Program-made: the position numbers and the translations under genes | NCBI GenBank assembly: GCA_033239525.1 | Contig: BSYO01000003.1 | Location: 22,833,716-22,897,715, forward strand | Length of the DNA stretch: 64,000 nucleotides | From: Nepenthes gracilis | Taxonomy: Eukaryota > Streptophyta > Magnoliopsida > Caryophyllales > Nepenthaceae | Reading direction: 5' to 3' | In this document: in pieces, positions 22,951 to 33,652 of the stretch | Position numbering within the stretch: position 1 is the stretch's first letter | How the letters are laid out: each line of letters begins with the position of its first letter | The notes under the pieces: generated by a model | What the model was told of the DNA's origin: nothing | Database searches by the model: none | Seen by the model: the letters and a program-made list of their open reading frames with translations, nothing else

Positions 22951-24790
22951 TTGTTTTACTTTGAATTTCCTACACCTTCCTTTGTTTCTTCGTCTTCCTT
23001 ATCCCGTAGAAAATTAAAAACCCTAGTTCTGACCAAAACCTCCGTCATCAAAATCGCCTCCGTCCTGAGAGAAAACGACATAAAGGTATTGTACGTGGAG
23101 TACAATATCTCACAAGAGATTGTCTTCCATGTTCCTGGGAAGGACGACAAGGCTTTCCTGCCACCTACGGGCTTCATGACCGTATACGAAGCCCATTTGA
23201 GGAGTGAGCTCCGTCTTCCAATCTTCGACGAGTTAATGTTGATTTTTTAGGCGCTTCAGGTCCCCATTGCTCAGTTCCATGCCAACGCCATCAAATATCT
23301 GTGTTCCCTCTACATTTTCCTCCGTCAACACTCGAGACTGTTGACGATGTCGATGGTTAGGGGGCTCTTTAAGCTTAATTAGGGAGCGGAGTGGATTTCT
23401 TTATCCTCAAGCGGTGATCTCAAGATAAGTACAGTCATATACGACTTCCTGAAGAACGGAAAAAACCGGTTCTTCTTTATTAGCGTGGGTGAGTCCTAGC
23501 CTTTGCTTAGGGAGTGGGGCCAGGTGCCTGATGTGTATACGGGGGCGCTTTCGGAAGTTGAGACGGCGTCCCTGTCTTGGCTGGTTAAACTCATCGTGGA
23601 TAATCTTGGGATTTCCGGAGAGATCACTTGGTCTCCCGTGTTGAGGCCAAGAAGGCCAAGTGGGGGCCTCCCCCTTCCGTCCAGAAACTCAAAATCCCAC
23701 TGCCGGAGGTTCTGCAGTGGAAGAAAAGGAAAAAAGGTTTTATTCTAGGTCCTCGCCCGTCTGATACCAGTCCTCTCAGTCCAAGGCAAAAGAGGGTGGC
23801 CTCGGTGGCGCATTCTTCATCATCTTCAAAGCTAGACTATCTCTCCGCCGAGCATTTTGCGAGTGTAGGCGCCGCTTCCGGGATTGAAGTGGAGCTAGCT
23901 TTTGAGGCCTACGAAGCCAGGTTGAATGCCAGGGCGAGCGGCGGCATTGTTCTCGCACAGCTTGCACCGTTGGGGTTGACTCTGGATCCATCTATCGGAG
24001 CGCTTGGGCCGCAAGAGTTGTCCGTTGGATCACCTGCTGTGGAAATACCGACTGAGCAGTAGGAGCTGATTTTGGAACCCCCCCACTATTCCCAAGGAGT
24101 CAGCCAGGATGGAGGATACTCCAGAGGAACCATTGGCGGAGTTCTTGGCTGAGGTCGCCGTCAGCCCTACCCACAAGGGTCTCATTCCTTGCTCACTGCC
24201 TTTGGCGCCAGATCTAGGCGCCAGGCCAGATAGGCCAACATGAAGAATTTGGACAGTATAAATTCTGTTGCCCGCCTTGTCTTTTGGTTTGCCTTTTCTA
24301 ACCCTCTCTTTTTTTTTCTTTTTTTTGTGTGTGCAGGTTGATAAGGTCTCGGGTGCAGTTGCCAAGGCGCTTAGGCAGAGAGATCACCTGGCTTGATTCT
24401 AAGCTGAAGGCCTTGGGGGCAGAGTATCGAGAGGACGCGGCTGCCCTGGAGCTTGTCTTGGCGGGCATGGAGGGGAAGAACGTGAGCCTGAAAGCAAAGG
24501 TCGCTCGTCTGAAGGAGGAAAACGAGCGTGTTAAGGGACGCCTCGATTAACTTGCAGGGCAAATGGCTACCCTGGAGAATGATCTAAGCCTCCGCATTCG
24601 TCCTCACGAGGTCACGGACTTGATACTGTCACGGTTGTGGGAATGGATTAACATTAGTCGGCGTATTGTGCGGTTGGTTGATCCTAACTTCCTTGTGGAT
24701 CTCATCAATTTGTCAAACCGGTTAGCGTAGCGTTGCGATAGCCTCGTGGGAGAGCTACGGGACAGACAGTGGCCACCGTTGCCTCCGTAG
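22951..24790 (+). pseudogene. Opposite-strand gene of element B: PF04195-like domain plus coiled coil
   Basis: It runs against the element's own genes. From about 23040 the frame reads through LPPTGFMTVYEAHLRSELRL and then FHANAIKYLCSLYIFLRQ. This is the motif set of PF04195 ('putative gypsy type transposon'), interrupted by stops near 23248 and 23380. A linker rich in Ser/Pro follows (23628-24062), then a likely intron (24256-24336). After that a coiled coil runs from 24337 (ALGAEYREDAAALELVLAGM, LKAKVARLKEENERVKGRL) to a C-terminus containing LVDPNFLVDLI. The ancestral stop seems to be TAG at 24788-24790. A candidate TATA-like TTTAAAT is near 22938. Tat elements are known to carry such extra ORFs, but their function is not established. 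Premature stops mean this copy is broken. Confidence 0.7.
24256..24336 (+). other. Probable intron in the opposite-strand gene of element B
   Basis: Donor-like GTATAA at 24256. The acceptor is preceded by a long pyrimidine tract (24303-24326) and GTGTGTGCAG ending at 24336. Open, coiled-coil-coding sequence resumes straight after. The donor is the less certain end. Confidence 0.5.
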
Positions 24791-25305
24791 TTTTTGGTGG
24801 TTGTAGTTTTTTTTTTTTGTTTAATTATATAAATGTACTTTACCATTAAGCAATAATACAAACAACTTTGTTCTTGCTTTTTACGGTTGCTTTTTGTATT
24901 TTGTTTCTTTGCTGTTCTCGATGGCCAATTGGGCAGGATTCCCGTGAGTTAGCCGCCCGCCTTGTTTTTGGGCATTTATGGAGTTTCCAAAGGAGTGGAG
25001 TCCTTGGGTGCGTTTTCTAGGTCCTCACTTGTGTTAAACCGGCCTAGTATTCATCTGTGAGTAAAGTTTGGTGGCGCCGCCCAAATGCAGACTTGGGCAA
25101 CCCGCTTTGGGGGAGCGTTTTGCTCCGGTCGACCATCATTGACTGATCACGCTATCTCCTTGTGCAGGAGGTTGTCGAGCTTGCTGTGTTAGCCCCATAA
25201 GATTTTTTGACCGCTAATGGGTCACTTGGATGACCAAGGTTTAGATACGACTACTCATGGACCACCTCGATGACCAGGGTTTAATAATGAGAGGGTGAAT
25301 ACCCT
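24791..25305. other. Non-coding spacer between the convergent pol and opposite-strand genes of element B
   Basis: Starts T-rich with TATAAATG and AATAATAC, plausibly the 3' UTR of the opposite-strand gene. The rest shows no open frame with domain similarity. Confidence 0.5.
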
Positions 25306-25334
25306 CCCAACTTAGGGGCAGCCTAGGTCGTTTG
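25306..25334 (-). other. Conserved block shared by the three Tat-type elements (copy in element B)
   Basis: Minus strand contains GGCTGCCCCTAAGTTGGG. It matches 225-252 and 35380-35408. Here it lies about 200 bases downstream of the integrase end, between convergent genes. Confidence 0.75.
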
Positions 25335-25527
25335 AACCTGCAACAAGAATCACATACATATATGCACACCAAAGAAACACAACATGCTAAAGAGAATTCT
25401 TATTTTACTAATTGAATCATGCACACAAATGATCACATACAATTATGCAGAATACCTACCTGGTTCCTTATTGGAAGTAGCGCTTGAGGTGGATCGCGTT
25501 CCACATCCGTGGGACCAACTTTTCATC

Positions 25528-26726
25528 CTAATTTCGGAGATTGTATGCCCCATTTTGCTGGACGGCGGAGACTAGAACAGGCCCTTCCCAATTCGGGGAG
25601 AGCTTGTTCCAGCCGGCCACCTTCCCCGTGGCCTCGATGCTCCGCAAGACCAAGTCTCCGACATCGAACTGCCGCGCTTTCACCTTCTTGTTGTAGTAAC
25701 GGCCGATTCGATGTTGGTAGGCCGCTGTCCGCATTCTGGCGGTATCGCGGGCTTCTTCTAGCAAGTCTAAGTGTTCCCGGATATTCTGGGAGTTACCCTG
25801 CGGGTCAAAAGATTCCACCCTTAGACTTGGAAGCCCGATTTCAATCGGGATCACCGCTTCAATCTTGTAGCAGAGGTTGAAAGGTGTCTTACGTGTTGGT
25901 TCCTTTAGAGTTGTCCGATAATACCAAAGGATTGAGGCGAGCTCATCTACCTAGGAGCCCCCTGCGTCCTCTAGCTTGGTCTTAAGCCCATGGAGTAGCG
26001 TTCGGTTTGTGACCTCCACCTGTCTATTCGCTAGGGGGTATGCCACCAAAGTGTGGACCAGCCTAATCTCAAGGCTGGTGCAATACTTGGTGAAGCATTT
26101 TTCTGAGAATTGAGTCCCGTTGTCAGTCACAATAACTTTTGGAACGCCAAATCTGCTGATGATATTCTAGCGAACGAACTCAAATGCGTTGTGTTCTGTG
26201 ATCTTGGCCAGTGGGATGGCCTCAACCCACTTTGTGAAGTAGTCGATGCCTGCTATGATGAACTTTCTTTGCCCGGTTGCGATGGAAAATGAGCCGAGAA
26301 TGTCGAGCTCCCATTGCGCGAAGGGCCACGGCGCCTAAAAGGATTTCAGCTCGACGAATGGTTGGTGGCGAAGGTTGCCGTGAAGCTGGCAGCTTTCGCA
26401 CCTCTTTACAAACTCGAGTGCATCCTTTTTCTTAGAGAGTAAATAATAGCCTTGCTGCATAATCTTAAATGCTAGGTTTTTGCCACCGATGTGCGATCCA
26501 CAAATTTCAAGGTGCACTTCGCTCAAGGCGTATCCGCCTCTTCAAGGGTTAGGCAACGGAGGTACGGAGTCGAGTATCCGTGGTGATACAACCGCCCGTC
26601 GACTATAGTGTACCAACCGGTCGTTCTCTTTATTCGCCTAGCCTCTTCTACGTTTTCTGGCAATGTTTCGTTCACTAGATACCTCAGGTAGGGTGTCGTC
26701 CAGTTTTTCATCCCGGAGATCTGCAT
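25528..26726 (-). pseudogene. Integrase of element B, decayed
   Basis: The N-terminal zinc-binding part is visible as VKRCESCQLHGN with upstream histidines (26526-26335). The core domain reads LDILGSFSIA, then VTDNGTQF, then NRQVEVTNR, so the three acidic residues of the D-D-E centre remain. At least one stop lies in the core (near 26170, after AFEFVR). The C-terminal part (25854-25528) has FDVGDLVLR and KLSPNWEGPV, typical of gypsy integrases. The role would be inserting the cDNA into the genome. Broken frame. Confidence 0.85.
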
Positions 26727-26877
26727 TACCTCCTATCTCTCTATACTGGGAGCGTTCAGGACCCCCCTCATGTTCCTCGAGTACTGTTCTGGATTTTCGG
26801 CCGCCGCTACTCTTGCCAGCTAATCAGCTTTCCAATTTTCAGATCTAGGAACGTGGACCAGGGTTAGCTTGTCGAAG

Positions 26878-27291
26878 TTATGGGGTGGCCTCCCTTGCCC
26901 TTGTCAAGTATTTGGCCATGTGTGGGTTGCTTGCCTTGAAATTCCCGTTAACCTGGTTGACGATTAGCTCGAAGTCGTTGTAAACAACCAATCGTTTGGC
27001 TGGGCAATCTTTCACTAATTTTAACCCAGCTAGCAAGGCTTCGTATTCGGCAACATTGTTGGTGGTGAAGAAGTCAAGTTTAAGGGAGTATTTTACCTCA
27101 AACCCGTCAGGCATCATGTCTGTAGATGATCTGTCTATGTGGAGTACCCATTCTGAAGCCTTCATGCGGCGTTCCGTGTTCTCTAAGTGCTGCTCTTCGA
27201 GAACCGGCGTCGTGGTCTCGACAATGAAGTCGGTCAGAGCTTGTGCCTTTATGGCTGGCTTAGGTCGGAACTTGATGTCAAACTCGCCCAA
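26878..27291 (-). pseudogene. Second (archaeal-type) RNase H domain of element B
   Basis: The order WVLHIDRSS ... TTNNVAEYEALLAGLKL ... ELIVNQVNGNFKA ... MAKYL is that of the extra RNase H typical of Tat elements. The first catalytic motif reads DRSS rather than DGSS. A short stretch after it is missing compared with the usual spacing. Confidence 0.8.
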
Positions 27292-27309
27292 TTAGATAGC
27301 CCACTTTAC

Positions 27310-27570
27310 CAACCGTCCAGAAATATCAGGCTTTTGGAAAATGCACTTTAGAGGTTAGTCGGTGAGAATTATGACACGGTGTGCCTGAAAGTAGGGCCTT
27401 AGTTTTCGTGCGGAAAATATGAGAGCTAAGGCCAACTTTTCTGTGCGCGGGTAGCGCGTCTCTGGGCTGGTCAGTGTTTTGCTCACGTAGTAGATCGGCC
27501 ATTGAGTATCGGAGTCCCGGTGTACGAGGACGGAGCTAAGGGATACCTCTGACACCGCCAAGTAGAGGTA
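27310..27570 (-). pseudogene. First RNase H domain of element B
   Basis: Reads AVSEVSLSSVLVHRD, then IYYVSKTLTSPETRYPRTEK and LVLALI-type sequence, then FQAHRVIILTD. This is the standard gypsy RNase H joined to RT. It would degrade the RNA template. Stops separate it from neighbouring segments. Confidence 0.8.
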
Positions 27571-27639
27571 CAGCTCTTCTTCGACCTTGGGCGACGTTTG
27601 TAATGGTGGGCTAGCCAGATATCAATTCAACTCATTGAA

Positions 27640-28480
27640 TGCCGCCTAGCAATCTGCCGTCCATTGGAACTCGTTTGATTTTGTTCCCCTTAGAGCCTTA
27701 AAAAATGGTTGATACTTGTTACCAGACTTCACTAGGAAGTGAGACAAGGCTGCCAATCGTCCAGTTAGTCGCTGAACATCCTTGATGCTTAGTGGAGGAG
27801 CCATGTCTATGAGGGCCTTGATTTTCTCTAGGTTTGCCTCGATCCCTCGTTGGGAGACGATGAAACTCAGGAATTTTTCCAAGGCTACCCCGAATATGCA
27901 CTTAGCCAGATTCAGCTTCATTTGATACTCACGGAGCACCCCAAACGACTCTACTAGATCGCGGATAAGGTCACCTGTGGTTCTGCTCTTGATGAGCATG
28001 TCGTCAACATAGACTTCTATATTGTGGTCGATCTGTTTCTCAGACATTTTGTTTACCAGCCGTTAGTAGGTGGCTCTTGCTTTCTTCAGTCCAAAGGGCA
28101 TCACCTTATAGCAGTAAGCCCCCTGATCTGTCATAAATGAGGTATGCTCTTCGTCATCCGGACTCATTCGGATCTGACTATAGCCTGAATAGGCATCCAT
28201 GAAGCTCAACAACTCATGTCAAGGCGTCGAGTCCACCAGAAGGTCAATCTTGGGTAAAGGAAAATTGTCCCTTTCGTGGGCTTTGTTAACGTTCGTGAAA
28301 TCGATGCACATTCTCCACTTCCCACTGCTCTTCTTTATCAGGACTACGTTGGAGAGCGAATCGGGGTATTGGACCTCTCTGATGAATCCGGCATCCAACA
28401 GTTTCTTTACTTCCTCCCAAATGGCGACCAACTTTTCTACCAAGTGATTTCTCTGCTTCTGCCTGAAGGGCTTTCTGTCC
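27640..28480 (-). pseudogene. Reverse transcriptase of element B
   Basis: Motifs in order: LLDAGFIREVQYP, KSSGKWRMCIDF, NVNKA, then MPFGLKKA-type sequence, then the catalytic YVDDM (about 28011-27997) with LIKSRT after it, and QRLTGRLAALSHF. The active-site aspartates are kept. Frame is interrupted between 28219 and 28048 and elsewhere, so it is inactive. Confidence 0.85.
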
Positions 28481-28784
28481 GGGTTGAGGCCCAGCTTGTG
28501 GACAATTTTTGGGTCAGAATCCCAGGCATGTCAGCGGGAGTCCATGCGAAGATGTTAGCGTTCCGTCATAGGAATGTGATCAGTTCTTCGTACAGCGCAC
28601 CGGTGAGTGAGTCGCCAATCCGTATGTACTTTTCTGGATCTTCTAGATTTAGTGGGACTAGGTCGGTTGTCTCATCGGACTGCGCCTTCTACAAAGTCGT
28701 TTCGTCTCGATGGTCAAGTTCTCCCACCGCTCTGGCGCTGTCATTAGGAGCAATTTGGGACATGTAGCTTGTCCGTCCAGTGAT

Positions 28785-29441
28785 TTAGTCACCCAACACT
28801 TCGCCCACATTATACAGCGTTGAAAATTTTATTTTGATGTGTGTTATTGAAGTGACAGCCCCAAACGCTATTAGGCGCGGCTGGCCCAGTATAGCATTGT
28901 ATATAGATGGCAATTCGACTACCAAGAAGATAAGTGTACGACTTGCCATTTTCGGGTATGCTCCTAGAGTGACTTCTAATCGGATCGTCCCTTGGACAGG
29001 CACTAGCTCGTTGTCAATGCCGTACAATGGGCCTTCAGCAGGTTTTAATTGACTATTTTTTAAACCAAGTTTAAAAAATACATCGAGATAAAGCAAATCA
29101 CGAGAACTTTCATTGTCAATGAATACTCGTTTTATCTGGTAGTCAACGTTACCGTCGAAAACGAGTATAGATACAAGGGGGTCTGCATGGAGGGAAACTA
29201 CATATGCCAGGTCGCTGTCACTAAAACTGATGATGGTGTCAGTAGTGCGTTGCTTCTTCCTCCCAATTTGCTGATCCTTGTTGTCTGTCGGGTTCTTGAT
29301 CAGTCGGGTGGTGATCATGTTGACCACTCCTACCGCAACCCGATTTCGTGGAGGGGAAGACCCTGATCCTTCTCCGCCCGTAGTGTCAGAGCTCTGACCA
29401 GGGCCCTTAACGAACCTGGTGAGATGGCCCCTTTCGATCAA
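28785..29441 (-). pseudogene. Retropepsin-like aspartic protease of element B
   Basis: Open for 218 codons. The active-site region reads VFIDNESSRDLL where Tat elements usually have D-x-G-S-S. The Gly after the catalytic Asp region is Glu here, which probably kills activity. The second landmark YNAILGQPRLIAF matches the family's YNAILGRPWL. It would cut the Gag-Pol precursor. Confidence 0.75.
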
Positions 29442-29589
29442 TTCCTCAATCTCTCACTGAAGGGTCTTGTAGTCCTCTGTGGAGTGTCCAGGAGATCGGT
29501 GAAAATCGCAGTACTTGTGGATTTTCTCTCTCCGCCTTCTTAAGTGGTTTTGACCACTTAAGGAACTTCTCCCCACGAATCTGCATGAG

Positions 29590-30912
29590 AACGTTCAACG
29601 TGTGTCAGTCAAGGGCGGTAGACTGATGGGCTGGTAGTCCTTGCGCTCTGGTGGTCCGATCCTATGGTGCTTTTGGTGGGAGTGATTGTCACCGTTGTGT
29701 TTCCTCTTTCCTTCAGGTAGGAAAAAAAGAAGTTGTTCGGTCCGGTCGGAACGTTTAACCTCGTTGGCCTCCTCCGCTGCCACGTAGGCCCTGGTGATAG
29801 ATTTTGCTTCTCGAAATGTCTACGGGCTCTTATGTGCCAGGTGCCTAAAGAATTCTCCATGCGCAAGAGCTGAGATGAAACTACCTAGTTTCATTTCCTC
29901 TGTGAGTCGGGGGATCCGTCTAGCTTCTGCCACGAAGCGATCTAGGAACATCCGCGGGTTCTCCCCATACTTTCGCTTGATGTGCGACAGATGTTATGGC
30001 TACTTTTTCTCCTTGCGGTTGGAGGCATACTCAGACAAGAAGAGATCCATAAGCTCCTGAAAATTTCAGATTGAGTCCGAGGAGAGATGATGGAATCAGA
30101 TGCGCGCATCCCCTTTTAAGGTGAGTGAGAAGTAGCGGCACGTGGCTGCGTCCTCCAACCCCTATAGACCCAGATGGGTGCGAAAGTGGGCGAGATGATC
30201 AACGAGATCAACACTCTCATTGTAAGAGTCAAGTGCTGGCATTTTAATTTTTTCCGGCATGGGTGGTTTAGAATCTCCACTGTGAAGGGAGATCTGTCGA
30301 TATTAGCTATGCACTCATCGTCTTTTAAAACATGGTTCCATATCTTCTCCATCCCGGATCCTGCTGGAATGACATTAGCAAATCTTTTAGAGTTGAGATA
30401 TGCTCTCAACTTTGTTCTCTCCCTAGCTTGTCCAACAGCCGGATGGCGGCTATCACCGGTAGATCTAACGGTCCGGGAGGCTCCCTCCTGAGCCTGGGGC
30501 TTAGATTCTACTCGGGAGTATTTGGGGCTCCTTCGTTCCGGACTTTCCTCTGGGGTAGTGCTCGTTCCCCGCTCCTCACGCCTTAGACGGCTTTGAGCAT
30601 GTGAGGACTCCGGTGCAGGAGCATCGGTTAGCCTTTCGGGCCTTCGGGCAGGAACTTTCTTTCTCTGGCCTCCTCGTCTGGATGCCGGTGCGGGAGCCTC
30701 CGCTGGTGCAACCCCCAACTGCGCTTGCTCCTGTCCGGAGCAGAGTATATGAAATATCCCATCCGTGTTTAGAATATACTCCGCCAGGTTTTGGAAGAAA
30801 GATGCTAGAATCCCATTGGCTACCTCGTTGACCGGGCGCCAATGACGTGGTCTTGGTTTGGTGAGGCCACATCTCGAGTTGGCTCGCTTGCTTGCGCCCT
30901 TTTGTTCACCAT
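29590..30912 (-). pseudogene. Gag of element B, frameshifted
   Basis: A possible start is ATG at 30912 (MVNKRAQASEP). The main frame carries the Pro/Arg-rich linker at 30718-30116, then SPFTVEILNHP, and, after frameshifts, remnants of the capsid domain (DLVDHLAHF, KLGSFISALAHGEFFRHLA) and a C-terminal basic region at 29783-29595. Structural protein that would package element RNA. Several stops present. Confidence 0.7.
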
Positions 30913-30973
30913 TTCGATTGAGAGTGTTGGTTGGAAAGGGCTTCTGAGAAACGTAGCTGGCTTCTTATAAGTG

Positions 30974-30992
30974 TTTTCTACAGATGGCGCCA
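30974..30992 (-). other. Primer binding site of element B
   Basis: Minus strand reads TTGGCGCCATCTGTAG immediately after the 5' LTR end. TGGCGCC complements the 3' end of a plant tRNA, most likely Asp (which gives TGGCGCCGTTGCC). Element C has TTGGCGCCGTCTATG in the same place. Confidence 0.75.
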
Positions 30993-30993
30993 A

Positions 30994-32087
30994 TGATGCG
31001 TACCTGGATCCGTCTTCGAATAAATTCGGATTCGCTTAATCGTTTGGATCTAATTCCGTTCACCGAGTTTAGACCCTGCACACCACTACAACAAATAAGA
31101 GGTCAGGTGTCGACGGGATATTGTCCCACCGAAAATACTCCAACGCTCAAGTTAGCAACAAGCCTTCGAATTACAAGAAGGTAAATTGAAATGTAAATTG
31201 AGATAGAGAGCGAGATTGAGGTTGGTGGGAGTGTTGGCCTTTAGATATAAGAGACGTTCCCGTAACTCATCGAAAGTATGGTTTTCCAACTCAATGTTTG
31301 CAGGGAATAAGTGGGAAACTATGTCCTAAAAGCGTTGAAGCTTAAAAGGACGGATCTCGGGGAGTGGGCGAAGTCCCTGGAATCTGAAGGCTTGGAGTGG
31401 GATTATCAAAGTAAGCGATTGCTTACTTAAGGATGAGCGTTAGCATGCTCAAGGATTTCTCCGTAGTAATACTGTGTTGTCTTTTGTTTGCTTTTGTGTT
31501 CATGTCCCTCTAGAGTGGAGACTCTGTGGGGTTATATAGACAGTGGGGAGGACGACCTTCCTTGTCCAAGAAGGCGTGATCACTGCCTCGTGTTGGGCGG
31601 CCTTCCTTAAACAGAAAGGTTTGATTGGTGCAATCTGTTGGGATTGTTTTCTTTCTGAGCGGGTAACGGGTCTCCAGATTATTTGCCTTCCTTCTATTCT
31701 TTTGTTACCGTTAGGGTCTATTGTAGGTAGAAAAGGGGAATCCGGCGCCTTCCTCATGGGAAGGTCGTTAAATCTGTTGATGCCTTCTTCAGAGGAGATT
31801 GGCTTCAAGGAAGGCGTGAAATCAAGGAAAAAGACCGTTGCTTGTCGTGTACGAAAATGTCCGCCAAACTGGGCCTAGCCCATATTAGGTTTTTATCTTT
31901 TTGTGGCTTGCTATTACAGTTCTTCCAATCAACAGAAATGTTAACCATCTTGAGGGAGTGCGTTAGCCGCCTAGTTGGCGCTCCATACAGTCAACACTAA
32001 CGTTGACCGTCTAACGCGCATTTAAGTTTTTCTGGACTTTCGGCCATTTTTCTTATTCGGGCCTGTCTGCTATGGGCCTACCCATTA
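30994..32087 (-). repeat. 5' LTR of element B (1094 bp)
   Basis: Minus-strand end is TACGCATCA, directly joined to the PBS. The TATA box TATATAA lies at 31532-31538 (minus). The outer end reads TAATGG where the partner LTR has TGACGG, so one terminal base has changed. Confidence 0.9.
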
Positions 32088-32092
32088 GTGGG
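32088..32092. other. Right target-site duplication of element B (GTGGG)
   Basis: Identical to 21200-21204. Confidence 0.85.
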
Positions 32093-32385
32093 AAACAAAA
32101 AGATGGAAAAATTCCCAAATTGAATAATAAAACTAGAAAATATCTTTACTTTTAAAATAATATAATTTATTTATTTATATTTATAAACTCATATAAATAC
32201 AAATCAATCAATTTATATTATATTATTTGAGAATATTTTAAAAATTCCTAAAATTTAAAAGGCATGTCTCAATATTTTTCATATAAAAAATATATTTTTA
32301 ATAAATTAAAATAATTATTATTAAACAATAACACAATCAAAAATGTTATTATTGGATAAATACGTATAAATACAAATATATAGAT
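32093..32385. other. AT-rich spacer between elements B and C
   Basis: About 290 bases of AT-rich DNA with runs such as TATATAGATATATAG. No gene seen. Confidence 0.6.
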
Positions 32386-33130
32386 ATATAGGTCCATCAG
32401 TGCCATGGGCTGGACCAGGCCAGGCCTAACCATCAGCACATAGGGATGGTCCAACGAGTGACGAACAAAGCCTCATGAAGGAGATCAATCCAACCCAACC
32501 CAATCGTCACTACAGCAGTCAATATGAGACCCATGGAGTAATAGACCAAGGGGACAAGTGTCGGTGGCCCAACCGACAGGACAAATGGACAGACCAATTA
32601 GGAATACTCTCTGTCAGGCAGCTAACATAGCAATTAGTGCATGCGCCTATGGCGCTTAAAACACGCATGTATAGACGTCGTCTAAAATCGTCGCCTCAAC
32701 AGTCTGACGACTAAGTCGAGGGGACCACTCAAGTCCACCTCACCGTCGCAAGATGATGTTTAATAGGGGTGGCTCCTGACGACGCTCCAGCGGCCAGCGA
32801 ACCCAAATGCAACCTGACACAAGTCATGGTGCCAAAAGCCATCTCCACAAAGCTTTGCAAATACTCCTTGCTTTCATGGAGCAAAAGGGAGACTTTTTCA
32901 AGGAGATTCCTAAAATAAAGACATCTCTTGAGAGAACTTTACTGGAGACCTTAAGGGGGAGAAATTTCTCTTGAAATCTTCAGGGACTTTTTCGACATCT
33001 CTAGGGGATGCCCTTTTTGAATCTCCGAAAGCACCTTTGAACTAGGGCGAGACTCCCTGGCCACTCGAAGCACTAGGAGAAAATTGAACCCTCTTCTCCT
33101 TATACAACTCTTCCTATGTTTCTTCATTCC

Positions 33131-33252
33131 TAGTGAGCTATTTACCGAGTATACCCCTAATGAGCCCCTCACCAAATGCCACCATAGTGAGTCACTTTTC
33201 AAGTGCACCATTAGTGAACTACTTACCAAATGTATCCTAGTGAGCCACCAAC
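33131..33252 (+). repeat. 27-bp minisatellite in U3 of the 5' LTR of element C
   Basis: About 4.5 units of the type TAGTGAGCCACTCACCAAGT plus 7 more bases. The partner LTR has about 7.5 units. Confidence 0.85.
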
Positions 33253-33344
33253 CACGTGCAACTCATTAGAGCCAGGTCCTCTATCTCTCTAAGCCGCCCC
33301 CTCATCGGACGTATAACAGAAGCCCAATCCTCCTCTCACATCCC

Positions 33345-33354
33345 TATATAAATA
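33345..33354 (+). promoter_or_regulatory. TATA box in the 5' LTR of element C
   Basis: CTATATAAATACAACTC. The matching site in the 3' LTR (near 40612) has decayed to ACATAAATGC. Confidence 0.55.
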
Positions 33355-33599
33355 CAACTCTACATTATCTCATATCCTCATCGTATCTTTCTATTTTCAT
33401 GAAAAGATTTCTAATTTAAGTATCAGAGGATATACCGAGGAGTAAGTCCCACTAATCATCTAACCTCTGGTGTGTAGTTTGTGATGTACAGGTTCCAGAT
33501 TAATAAAGATAGAGATCAAACCCTCTCTAATTCAACTAGTAGCAAAAGATCGAGTGACTCTCTAATTCGTACAATAACCCGTATATTAGGGACGCATCA

Positions 33600-33620
33600 T
33601 TGGCGCCGTCTATGAAAAAC
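33600..33620 (+). other. Primer binding site of element C
   Basis: TTGGCGCCGTCTATG starts one base after the LTR end. TGGCGCCGT matches the start of tRNA-Asp complementarity. Confidence 0.75.
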
Positions 33621-33652
33621 AACTAAAAGTTTGACCACCACTCACCAACTAA

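Larger units (their letters stand above)
21205..32087 (-). mobile_element. Element B: full-length Tat-type Ty3/gypsy retrotransposon
   Basis: Flanked by identical 5-bp target duplications GTGGG at 21200-21204 and 32088-32092. In minus orientation the order is: 5' LTR (32087-30994), PBS, gag remnant, protease, RT, RNase H, second (archaeal-type) RNase H, integrase, the conserved block at 25306-25334, an opposite-strand gene (22951-24790), polypurine tract, and 3' LTR (22576-21205). The duplicated RNase H and the gene on the other strand are established marks of the Tat lineage. Gag and pol carry stops and frameshifts, so this copy cannot be autonomous. LTRs differ at many positions, so it is not a recent insertion. 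About 10.9 kb. Confidence 0.92.
32386..33599 (+). repeat. 5' LTR of element C (about 1214 bp)
   Basis: Aligns with 39583-40862 from GGTCCATCAG / GGTTCAGCAG onward and ends GACGCATCA, joined to TTGGCGCC. The left border is fuzzy because the first bases are mutated or lost in AT-rich flank. The TATA box TATATAAATA is at 33345-33354. A 27-bp minisatellite lies in U3. Confidence 0.8.

Noticed and set aside
22631..23017. 128-codon plus-strand ORF at the start of the opposite-strand region of element B
   Set aside because: Lies upstream of the PF04195-like frame, in the likely promoter/5' UTR region; no recognisable domain. It could be a leader exon but I cannot support that.
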